Positions 1 through 8,086 of a DNA stretch of 37,320 nt are shown here, piece after piece (the stretch's first letter is position 1; every line of letters starts with the position of its first letter). The notes under the pieces were generated by a model. The model was not told the origin of the DNA. It saw only the letters and a list, made by a program, of their open reading frames with translations, and made no database searches. Origin of the DNA: CAXRDE01 sp964229355 (GTDB lineage: Bacteria > Cyanobacteriota > Sericytochromatia > UBA7694); NCBI GenBank assembly GCA_964229355.1, contig CAXRDE010000006.1, positions 1 to 37,320 of the forward strand, read 5' to 3'. A program made the position numbers and the translations under genes.

Positions 1-300
1 GTATGTATTTTTTTTTAATACATAATAGTATGTATTTTATTAATCAATACTACATTATTGATATCAATAATTTAATATTTACTAATAATGTAGATTCCTG
101 TAGCAGTGTTTGTACTGATGCAAAATTGTAATGCAATTGTATTTGTTTTTTTATTGTATGAACTATATAAAATAATTCCTACAGGAAAAAACTAAAGACT
201 TTAACAATATATTTTTAAATAACACTTTGATTTTAAAAATCAAATATAAATTCAATTAAACCTTGAACTTATATTTAATTTCTAACATCTTAATAAAACA
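1..300. other. AT-rich rRNA spacer, no gene
   Basis: This very AT-rich stretch lies downstream of tRNA-Ala on the minus strand, where the spacer leading to a 23S rRNA would be expected; the 23S gene itself is not in the window. I see no open frame of note. It holds a perfect 18-bp palindrome at 54-71 (two 9-base arms meeting at GATATC) and a 9-base inverted repeat (95-103 with 179-187, TTCCTGTAG/CTACAGGAA, 75 bases apart). These could fold in the precursor transcript. That they are rRNA processing structures is inference from position. Confidence 0.5.
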
Positions 301-376
301 TGGTGGAGAATAGCGGGATCGAACCGCTGACCTCCTGCGTGCAAAGCAGGCGCTCTACCAACTGAGCTATACCCCC
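301..376 (-). tRNA. tRNA-Ala (TGC anticodon)
   Basis: The minus strand reads a 76-nt cloverleaf beginning GGGGGTATAGCTCAG, with anticodon loop TTTGCAC (TGC), a good T stem (AGCGG/CCGCT) and an encoded CCA end. The G3:U70 pair that identifies tRNA-Ala is present. The acceptor stem is oddly weak at its base: pairs 6-67 and 7-66 read U-U and A-A, and 5-68 is G-U. The gene lies 4 nt downstream of tRNA-Ile in the 16S-23S spacer, the classical bacterial arrangement. Confidence 0.95.
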
Positions 377-380
377 AAAG

Positions 381-454
381 TGGGCTATCCTGGACTCGAA
401 CCAGGGACCTTACGCTTATCAGGCGTACGCTCTAACCACCTGAGCTAATAGCCC
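381..454 (-). tRNA. tRNA-Ile (GAT anticodon)
   Basis: The minus strand encodes a 74-nt cloverleaf beginning GGGCTATTAGCTCAG and ending in GATAGCCCA. The acceptor stem pairs perfectly (GGGCTAT/ATAGCCC) and the anticodon loop CTGATAA carries GAT. The CCA end is not encoded, unlike in the neighbouring tRNA-Ala, so it must be added after transcription. It sits in the 16S-23S spacer, 131 nt after the 16S 3' end and 4 nt before tRNA-Ala. Confidence 0.96.
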
Positions 455-497
455 TTCTTATAAGAGAAACATCTCTAAAAAGAAGGAGAGATCAAAA

Positions 498-523
498 AGA
501 TCTCTGAAAACTGAATAGTCAAC
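498..523 (-). other. 3' arm of the 16S rRNA processing stem
   Basis: This 26-nt segment is complementary to 2171-2196 on the far side of the 16S gene, with 25 Watson-Crick pairs and one G-U pair in the transcript. A second short arm at 530-538 (TAAGTAACG) pairs with 2152-2160. Long helices bringing the two ends of pre-16S together are the known RNase III processing substrate in bacteria. Confidence 0.85.
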
Positions 524-585
524 TATCTATAAGTAACGATCAACCTTAGGTTAGTCATGATACCGAAGCATCATGTACTCCCTAG

Positions 586-2099
<1,514 letters not shown>

Positions 2100-2110
2100 A
2101 AAAGTTTGAC

Positions 2111-2136
2111 GATAGTTTTGTTAAAGATAAACTATC
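2111..2136 (-). promoter_or_regulatory. boxA-like antitermination site in hairpin loop
   Basis: In the leader just upstream of 16S, the arms GATAGTTT and AAACTATC form an 8-bp hairpin. Its loop and flank read TTATCTTTAACA on the minus strand, matching 10 of 12 positions of the rrn boxA consensus TGCTCTTTAACA. boxA recruits the NusB/NusE antitermination complex in other bacteria. Function here is inferred from sequence and position. Confidence 0.55.
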
Positions 2137-2170
2137 AAATTTCTCAGAGTACGTTACTTAATTATTGACG

Positions 2171-2196
2171 GTTGACTATTCAGTTTTCAAAGATCT
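2171..2196 (-). other. 5' arm of the 16S rRNA processing stem
   Basis: This is the partner of 498-523: a 26-nt near-perfect complement with a single G-U pair, lying in the leader about 72 nt before the 16S 5' end. It forms the base of the pre-16S helix expected to be cut by RNase III. Confidence 0.85.
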
Positions 2197-2470
2197 CTTT
2201 TCCCGCAAACCCTTTAAACATCAGCCTTGCGACTGCATTGTTCCGAGTTGTGTTCGGGAGGAATTTCATCTTAACCGAGGTGACTTTTAAGTGTCAATCC
2301 TTTTCGAAAACTTTCTTGAAACCTTCGCGGTTCGGCGTTTTCGAGAGGCATCTCTCGATTGAGTGGAAACTCATTCTAGCCGAGTTGAGTTGGCGTTGTC
2401 AACGCTTTTGAAAATCTTTTTTTAAAGGCCTTCAGAGCGTTTCGCTCGCTGCTCAACTGAGCGTGAATTC
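2197..2470 (-). other. rrn operon leader
   Basis: This transcribed leader lies between the rrn promoter and the 16S processing stem. It holds several short self-complementary segments, for example around 2340-2360 (CGAGAGGCATCTCTCG). An open frame on the opposite strand at 2172-2411 has no recognisable domain and lies antisense to the leader, so I do not call it a gene. Confidence 0.6.
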
Positions 2471-2500
2471 AATATACCGTGCTCCAGATTAAACCGTCAA
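2471..2500 (-). promoter_or_regulatory. rRNA operon promoter
   Basis: On the minus strand a -35 box TTGACG (2495-2500) is followed after 18 bases by a -10 box TATATT (2471-2476). The A/T tract at about 2501-2530, directly upstream, resembles an UP element. It would start the rRNA transcript near 2464, some 365 nt before 16S. No intrinsic terminator separates it from the upstream gene ending at 2532. Confidence 0.7.
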
Positions 2501-2531
2501 CACATATCAATAATTTTTTCTTATTTTTTTC

Positions 2532-3719
2532 TTAACCTTCAGAAGCCACATAGAGCGCACCGCAGTTTTTAAGGAAATCAGCCACTTTCACCGTCTCATA
2601 TTCTGTACGGCTGGCCTGCTGGGATCCCTTTGGATAAGTCCCGGTGGAAAGGTAAGTCACGGTTTGTGCCTCAGCATCATAATCGGTGAGCAGTACGTAG
2701 TGCAGGGGAGACTTAAGCAAAGTCAACACCTCATTCTGACCGCGCTTGACCCCTTGCAAAATTCCTTTGAAGCGAGAATCATCGCCCCAGAGATGATCGC
2801 CACTGATCATTGAAGCCCGCGAAAAGTCTTTGCCTGTCATGCCTTCCAATAGATCTTGAATCAAAAGGGGATCCCCACCTCCATTGCCCGCCAGCTTAGG
2901 TAAAAGTCCCGCATCATCATTTTCAGCATTGTAATCCGCCCAATCACTCAGCCAGGACAGCGCCTTTACGCCTTCACCCAGCCAGGTGTCCGCTTTGCGC
3001 TTCCAGGCCCGATCGCCGCCCACCAACGAAATATCTTTCATGACCGCTGACTGAAACAGCACATCAGTGGTTTCTCGCGTGTCTTTATCGCGCCCGTCGT
3101 TGAAGTGATGGTTAGCCTGGGTTTGTAAATAAGCGCGGGTATCTTTAGGCAACCTAAGCGAAGAGCCATCTTGCAAACGTGCTTTGCCCTGCGTGGCCAA
3201 TTGACTGACGATGTCCACCATTTCTGCAGGCTGATTTTGCGTCATATAGTTTTGAATGGCTGCAGAACCACAGGTAAATTGGGGTCCCTGAAAAATTTCA
3301 GAACGATCTTGCAAGCGCTGCAAAAGCTGACGCGCTACCGCTGCGGTAGATACCTCCGGAAAAACCCCTTCAGCCTGCATCAGCTGCTGTAACTGCTGCA
3401 GAATGGTATTGCCCTGTCGGTTCCGCTGCAATAAAACAGGCTGGGGTCCTTCGCTTAACTGTTCAATAGAGACTTTCAATTCAGGAAAACGCTGTATTAA
3501 AGCCTGCTGTGCCTTAGCGCTTAGAGGATCTATCGCTTCAGATGCAAACGCGACACTGGCCTGGGCCTGAGCCAGGGCATAGTGTTTGGTCATCGCCACG
3601 TCTGCAGGCGCCTCTGCTCCAGTCCGTATTCCGACCCCGGAGCCCTCGTGAGGGACCTTCGACTTTTGCGCCGCAGACAAAGACCCTGAATTTTCTAAAA
3701 AACGCTGAGATATACGCAT
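2532..3719 (-). CDS. Uncharacterised protein, possible C39/papain-fold
   Basis: I do not recognise a named family for this 395-residue protein. Two regions suggest a papain-like (C39-type) fold. One is a cysteine at the start of a helix (FTCGSAAIQNYM, Cys150). The other is a late strand pair with histidine (SPLHYVLLTDYD, His340, with Asp residues just after), followed by a typical closing strand near the C-terminus (CGALYVA). This is like the CGP...HYVVVTGYD pattern of C39-like peptidases, but the glutamine of the oxyanion site is not obvious, so activity is uncertain. The N-terminal 120 residues are Q-rich and low in complexity, and I see no signal peptide. The start is supported by a GGAGG 7 nt upstream. 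It is transcribed away from the GNAT gene and toward the rRNA promoter. Confidence 0.55.
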   Translation of the reverse strand: MRISQRFLENSGSLSAAQKSKVPHEGSGVGIRTGAEAPADVAMTKHYALAQAQASVAFASEAIDPLSAKAQQALIQRFPELKVSIEQLSEGPQPVLLQRNRQGNTILQQLQQLMQAEGVFPEVSTAAVARQLLQRLQDRSEIFQGPQFTCGSAAIQNYMTQNQPAEMVDIVSQLATQGKARLQDGSSLRLPKDTRAYLQTQANHHFNDGRDKDTRETTDVLFQSAVMKDISLVGGDRAWKRKADTWLGEGVKALSWLSDWADYNAENDDAGLLPKLAGNGGGDPLLIQDLLEGMTGKDFSRASMISGDHLWGDDSRFKGILQGVKRGQNEVLTLLKSPLHYVLLTDYDAEAQTVTYLSTGTYPKGSQQASRTEYETVKVADFLKNCGALYVASEG

Positions 3720-3838
3720 AAACGCCTCCGTTTACATTATGGCATTCTACTCTCAAAACGTGTGTGTCTGACGATTATTTGCCATTATTTTGCAAAGCGC
3801 TTGCTCCAGCGTCAGGATCCTGTTTAGGATAAAAAGAA

Positions 3839-4750
3839 ATGTCATACAGTGCTTATCAAATCCAGAGTCCCCAACAAGCGCGCCTTGTGGAAGCGCTTTC
3901 GCGCCATGGCGAAATTTGTTTAACCATGGCACACCCCACCTTTAATTTAGAGCTGATGGGAAAACTCAGTATCGAAAAAAGCCCCTATGGGGATCGGATT
4001 TGTGTACAAAACCAGGACGTGAAACAAAAGCTGTCCGTAGACTGGAGCGCGATCCACCTGGTGCGTCTCAACCCGGGCAAAACCCAACTGTCTCTCTACA
4101 ATGGCAAAAAAGATCTGCTGCATATCCGCTCTATTCAGCACAACTTTGAGGCCCTCGCAGACAAAATGGGACTGTTGCAAGAATTACCCCTGCCCTTACC
4201 CCACCATGTTCACCTGGCTCTCTCTGATTCCGACTGGTATTTAAGCCCCATTCATTATCAAGATCACCGGGCGTACGTACACTACCTCAACGATCCCCTG
4301 ATTTATCGTTATACCCTGAATATTCCCTACCCCTACACCCAAAAAGATGCTGATCACTGGCTGTCGCTACTGGAACTCAAGCAGTCAGAAAAAGGAAAGG
4401 TCTTTCATCTGGGCATTCGCAATGCCAAAGGCGATCTCTGTGGGGGGATTGGCATCGACATCGACCCCACCCAAAGCCACAAGGGCACCCTGGGCTACTG
4501 GCTGGCGCAGCCGTATTGGGGCCAGGGCATTATGACGCGGGCAGTAAAGGCTTTTTGTACCTGGTCCTTTGAGACCTTTCAGCTCCAGCGTATCAACGCC
4601 CAACTCATGAGCATTAATGTGGCCTCAGAAGTGGTCTTACAGCGGGCGGGTTTTCAATTGGAGGGCGTCATGACCCATTATTATGTCAAAGATCAGCAGA
4701 GCTATGACGCCAAGCTATACGCCAAAACCGCTGAGCACCTCAGTTCTTAA
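3839..4750 (+). CDS. GNAT acetyltransferase with N-terminal extra domain
   Basis: This 303-residue protein has two parts. Residues about 120-300 form a RimJ/RimL-type GNAT N-acetyltransferase: strands such as FHLGIRNAKGDLCGGIGI, the acetyl-CoA loop region GYWLAQPYWGQGIMTRAV, and the closing helix VLQRAGFQLEG. Such enzymes acetylate amino groups of proteins or small molecules; the substrate here is unknown. Residues 10-110 (GEICLTMAHPTFNLELMGKL ... LSLYNGKKDLLHI) distantly resemble the HemS/ChuX haem-carrier fold in strand pattern, but I cannot confirm this by eye. The gene overlaps the convergent DUF433 gene by 4 bp at its stop and is divergent from the 2532-3719 gene. Confidence 0.8.
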   Translation: MSYSAYQIQSPQQARLVEALSRHGEICLTMAHPTFNLELMGKLSIEKSPYGDRICVQNQDVKQKLSVDWSAIHLVRLNPGKTQLSLYNGKKDLLHIRSIQHNFEALADKMGLLQELPLPLPHHVHLALSDSDWYLSPIHYQDHRAYVHYLNDPLIYRYTLNIPYPYTQKDADHWLSLLELKQSEKGKVFHLGIRNAKGDLCGGIGIDIDPTQSHKGTLGYWLAQPYWGQGIMTRAVKAFCTWSFETFQLQRINAQLMSINVASEVVLQRAGFQLEGVMTHYYVKDQQSYDAKLYAKTAEHLSS

Positions 4751-4980
4751 CGGGCTTCTCTCACGACGTCCGAAGATTCAGGGTGCTGATTGACAATTTT
4801 CAGGGCATGACGAATCACAAAGATAACGTCGTCTTCAGTGATTTGCGGGTATTTGCGGGAAATCTCGTGGGGACTTTTTTTCTGAGCCAGTTCGTCCAGA
4901 ATCATCTCTACACTTAAGCGAACCCCGCCAAGGTAAGGTTTTCCGTTTAAGAAATTGGGATCAGAAATAATTTGTCGCAT
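4747..4980 (-). CDS. DUF433 antitoxin-like protein (orphan)
   Basis: This 77-residue protein matches the DUF433 (PF04255) pattern throughout: an IISDPNFLNGKPYLGGVRLSV strand-turn core and then two helices with the YPQITEDDV signature. DUF433 proteins are small winged-helix-like DNA binders that usually act as antitoxins beside a PIN-like nuclease (DUF5615 or VapC). No such toxin is encoded next to it here. Its start faces the start of the biosynthetic operon at 5050. The 69-bp gap holds a palindrome (5009-5024) that could be its operator, so it might repress both directions. That role is inference. It overlaps the GNAT gene at the 3' end. Confidence 0.85.
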   Translation of the reverse strand: MRQIISDPNFLNGKPYLGGVRLSVEMILDELAQKKSPHEISRKYPQITEDDVIFVIRHALKIVNQHPESSDVVREAR

Positions 4981-4997
4981 GAAGTGGAATCTCTTTT

Positions 4998-5026
4998 TTC
5001 ACATAATATATACTTAGAAGTATAAC
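4998..5026 (+). promoter_or_regulatory. Promoter of the biosynthetic operon with palindromic operator
   Basis: TTCACA (4998-5003) and TATAAC (5021-5026) are separated by 17 bases, each one base from consensus, and point toward the C45 gene. A perfect palindrome TATACTT-AG-AAGTATA (5009-5024) lies over the spacer and the -10 box. On the other strand TATATT (5005-5010) could be the -10 of the DUF433 gene. A protein bound to the palindrome would therefore block both promoters. Confidence 0.55.
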
Positions 5027-5049
5027 AGTCTGAGGCCAAGATAAAACCC

Positions 5050-6195
5050 ATGGGATTTTCTGCATTGAAACGAAGCTTTACGCCCCTGATTTGCACAGGA
5101 GATGCCTATACCCGTGGGTTTACCCAGGGTGAGGCACTGGCGAAGCAAATCGCGCTGTGCCTGAACGCTTTTTACCATTCCAGCCTGTTTAGCCAATTGC
5201 GCCACCGCTCACTGCCCGGATTTTTAAGCGATCGTCTGATTCAATCCCGCGCCCGGCGACACATTTGGAAAGACCTGCGCCAAATGCCTGAACAGCAGCG
5301 CTTTATTGAGGGCATGGCCGAAGGCGCACAACAGGAGCTGAAGCATTTGCTCTTGTTCTGTGCCATTGAAGGCCTGTTGGCCAATCGCCCCTATCAACTG
5401 GGTGCATGCACCATGCTTCTGGTACCCCCCCGCTTTTCGAGCACCCATGAACCCTTAATGATCAAAAACTTTGACTATCCCTATTTCCTAAAAGCTTTCA
5501 ATGTCCTGCGCGAAAACCGCCCCGAGGGCGAAGGCCAAAACACGCTGGAGATGACTCTGGCCCCGCAGTCGGGCTGTCACACCGGCATGAATACCTCCGG
5601 AGTCGCCATCACCTATAACACCAGCCGTGGCCCCGCAGACAGCAAGCACCATGTGCCTATTTCTCTGCAGGTGCAAGAGGCGTTGCGTTACTGTCAGAGC
5701 GCAAAAGAAGCCGTGGCCTGGTTCCAGCGAGGACAACAAGAGGGCGGGGGTATTCTGGGCATTATGGACGCCCAACAGGTCTTTTTGGTAGAGATCTATG
5801 GCGAAACTGTCGAAGTCCAGGAAATCACCGATAAACCACTTATGGCCTCCAATCATTACCAATTGTTGTCACAGTACAACCCGCCTTTCAACGCCTATTA
5901 CGCAGCCAAAGGCGTCAGTGAATTGGCGGGTGAGCGGGTTAATGCCTCATCGGAGTCGCGCCTGGACCGGCTGTACGAACTGGCAGGTACCCGCGTGCAT
6001 TTTCACCCCCAGGATCTGCTCGGCTATTTTCAAGATCATGGTGGCCCTCACCAGGCGGGAGATCATACCCTCTGCCGCCACGGACGTTTTTACGAAACCA
6101 CAGGCTCTATCTTGCTTATGCCCCAGCGGCGCGAGGCTCAGCTAACCTTAGATGCCCCCTGTGAATCAAATTATGTGAGTTACCAATGGTTTTAA
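5050..6195 (+). CDS. C45-family Ntn-hydrolase / acyltransferase
   Basis: This 381-residue protein matches the C45 family (acyl-CoA:6-aminopenicillanate acyltransferase-like Ntn hydrolases). These make themselves active by cutting before a cysteine and then hydrolyse or transfer amide-bound acyl groups. The likely nucleophile is Cys120 in LGACTMLLVPP. The family's next elements follow: PLMIKNFDYPY (about 137-147) and the oxyanion-region motif GMNTSGVAITYN. The N-terminal part (FTQGEALAKQI) is the usual helical prosegment. There is no signal peptide, so it should act in the cytoplasm. It is the first gene of a five-gene operon and its end overlaps the next start by 10 bp. By analogy with penicillin biosynthesis it could exchange or remove an acyl group on a peptide-like product, which is inference. 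Confidence 0.82.
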   Translation: MGFSALKRSFTPLICTGDAYTRGFTQGEALAKQIALCLNAFYHSSLFSQLRHRSLPGFLSDRLIQSRARRHIWKDLRQMPEQQRFIEGMAEGAQQELKHLLLFCAIEGLLANRPYQLGACTMLLVPPRFSSTHEPLMIKNFDYPYFLKAFNVLRENRPEGEGQNTLEMTLAPQSGCHTGMNTSGVAITYNTSRGPADSKHHVPISLQVQEALRYCQSAKEAVAWFQRGQQEGGGILGIMDAQQVFLVEIYGETVEVQEITDKPLMASNHYQLLSQYNPPFNAYYAAKGVSELAGERVNASSESRLDRLYELAGTRVHFHPQDLLGYFQDHGGPHQAGDHTLCRHGRFYETTGSILLMPQRREAQLTLDAPCESNYVSYQWF

Positions 6196-8057
6196 CCCCC
6201 GTTTATTGTCTACACCCGGCTAAAATCTGGGCCCCTACCGCTTTGGCCATGTTGGCTGCTCAGATTGAAACCCATCTGTCTGAGCACTACCAGGTCATTT
6301 ACCCCTTTCCCCACGATACCGAAAGCTTTGCCGCCCAGTACGCCGAACACGGTCCCGGCGTGATTTTATGCTCCAACTACATGTGGACCCGAGAAGCCAA
6401 CCTGGAAATAGGCAAATATGCCAAAGAACAGGATTCTCGGCATGTGCTCATTCATGGTGGTCCCGACACCCCGGCTTATCCGCACAGCTGCGAAGCCTAT
6501 TTAAAAGAACATCCTGAGGTGGACTTTACCATTCGGGGAGAAGGCGAAGCCACCCTGGTGGCCCTGTTGCGGCATCTGGCAGAAGGCGACGCAGAGGTAC
6601 CCGAGAGCCTGACGGGTCTTTCTTTTTTAAAAGCAGGCACATTGATCCAGACGCCCCCCCGAGAACGAGCCCAGGATGTGAATGTCTACCCCTCACCTTT
6701 TCTCACCGGGGTCTTTGATCGGCTGAACTGGTCCGAATGGAATGCCATTACCTTAGAAACCAACCGCGGCTGCCCCTATGGGTGTAGTTTTTGCGATTGG
6801 GGCTCCGCGACCTTACAAAAAATGCGACAGTTTGACATGGAGCGGGTGCAACAAGAAATTGTCTGGGCTGCCCAGCACAAAATCCCCAAGTTGTGGATTG
6901 CCGATAGCAATTTTGGGATTTTTAAACGGGATCTTGAAATCACCCGCTTTATTTGCGAAGTCAAAAAAACCTACGGTTACCCCAAGCTCTTGATTACCAA
7001 CTACGCAAAGAACACCAAGGCCCACCTGATTGAGATTATTGAAATGCTCATCGACAATGGACTGGTGGGCACCGGCATTGTCTCTTTACAAACCCGCGAT
7101 CAGGCCACCTTAGATGCAGTGCGCCGTCACAATATTAAAACCGAAGAGTACGACCGCCTGCGCGAAACCTTTGAAAAGCGCAAATTACCCATGAGTACCC
7201 AACTCATGATCGGCCTGCCGGGTAGCACCCCGAACTCCTTTAAAGCGGACCTGCGCTTCTTCTTTAATCAAAATATTGATGTGCAAATTTTTCGCACCGT
7301 GGTCCTCCCCAATAGTCCCATGGCCCACCCCGATTATCTTGCCACCCATCAGTTGAAACATGATGACAGCGGTATGCTCATCTCCACAGCCCATCTGAGC
7401 GAGCAGGAGCTCAATCACTTAGAACAATTGGCCCGCCTCTTTCGTTGTGCCCACACCTACGGCATGTTCCGCTACTGGCTTTGCACCCTTCAGTGGGAAT
7501 ACGACATTGATCCCATCGACTACTTAGATGCCTTGCTTCACACCGCTTACGCCAGCGATAACCCATGGCTGGCGGCTCTCTACGATCAGGACTCCCCGCC
7601 CCACGATATTTTGACCAGCCATACCCATCTGCGCGAAAAACTCAGAGCCGAAGGCAGCTGGCCCACCTTTTATAACGCCCTGGCCGAGTGGACGCAGACC
7701 CAGTACCCAGAAACCGAAGATACGGTCTTGCAATTGCTGATTGCTGTACAAAGTGCGGTCATGCCCAACGCCCACACCCCTTACCCTCACACCGTGGCTT
7801 TGAGCCACGACTTTGAGCGCTATTACTGCACCCGCCAGGCCAACAATAGTCAACCCCAAAAACTCCAGGCGTACCCCGCTGGCGCCCTGTGGATCAAAGA
7901 TCCCCTCAATATTGCCCAGGAAAGCCTGTACACCCATCTGCAGGAACGCTCTCGCCCCACGGTCATCTGGGAGCTGGACTCGTCCATTGCCCCGGTGGGC
8001 ACCGAGGCCGCTTTTTACGTCCAGCAACGCATGAAGGAATCTCAGAATACTGTTTGA
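6186..8057 (+). CDS. Cobalamin-binding radical SAM enzyme
   Basis: This 623-residue protein is a class B-type (B12-dependent) radical SAM enzyme. Residues 15-135 form a cobalamin-binding Rossmann domain (GVILCSNYMWTREANLEIG, HVLIHGGPDTPAYP, FTIRGEGEATL). The radical SAM core starts with the 4Fe-4S motif CPYGCSFC (Cys196, Cys200, Cys203) and continues through WIADSNFGI and the MIGLPGSTP turn near residue 340. About 230 further residues follow with no named domain that I can see. Enzymes of this architecture often methylate unactivated carbon or phosphorus, or rearrange carbon skeletons; the substrate here is unknown. It overlaps the C45 gene by 10 bp and the adenylation gene follows after 29 bp, so all three are probably co-transcribed and coupled. 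Confidence 0.92.
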   Translation: MVLTPVYCLHPAKIWAPTALAMLAAQIETHLSEHYQVIYPFPHDTESFAAQYAEHGPGVILCSNYMWTREANLEIGKYAKEQDSRHVLIHGGPDTPAYPHSCEAYLKEHPEVDFTIRGEGEATLVALLRHLAEGDAEVPESLTGLSFLKAGTLIQTPPRERAQDVNVYPSPFLTGVFDRLNWSEWNAITLETNRGCPYGCSFCDWGSATLQKMRQFDMERVQQEIVWAAQHKIPKLWIADSNFGIFKRDLEITRFICEVKKTYGYPKLLITNYAKNTKAHLIEIIEMLIDNGLVGTGIVSLQTRDQATLDAVRRHNIKTEEYDRLRETFEKRKLPMSTQLMIGLPGSTPNSFKADLRFFFNQNIDVQIFRTVVLPNSPMAHPDYLATHQLKHDDSGMLISTAHLSEQELNHLEQLARLFRCAHTYGMFRYWLCTLQWEYDIDPIDYLDALLHTAYASDNPWLAALYDQDSPPHDILTSHTHLREKLRAEGSWPTFYNALAEWTQTQYPETEDTVLQLLIAVQSAVMPNAHTPYPHTVALSHDFERYYCTRQANNSQPQKLQAYPAGALWIKDPLNIAQESLYTHLQERSRPTVIWELDSSIAPVGTEAAFYVQQRMKESQNTV

Positions 8058-8086
8058 GCCTTTGAAGATGCGTTAAAATACCGGGC

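Noticed and set aside
2172..2411. 79-codon plus-strand frame in the rrn leader
   Set aside because: It is antisense to the rRNA leader, overlaps the processing stem and has no recognisable domain.
4747..4980. Complete toxin-antitoxin module
   Set aside because: Only the DUF433 antitoxin-like gene is present; neither neighbour resembles a PIN or DUF5615 toxin.
7524..8027. 167-codon minus-strand frame
   Set aside because: It runs antisense within the radical SAM gene; the composition is that of a mirrored coding frame.
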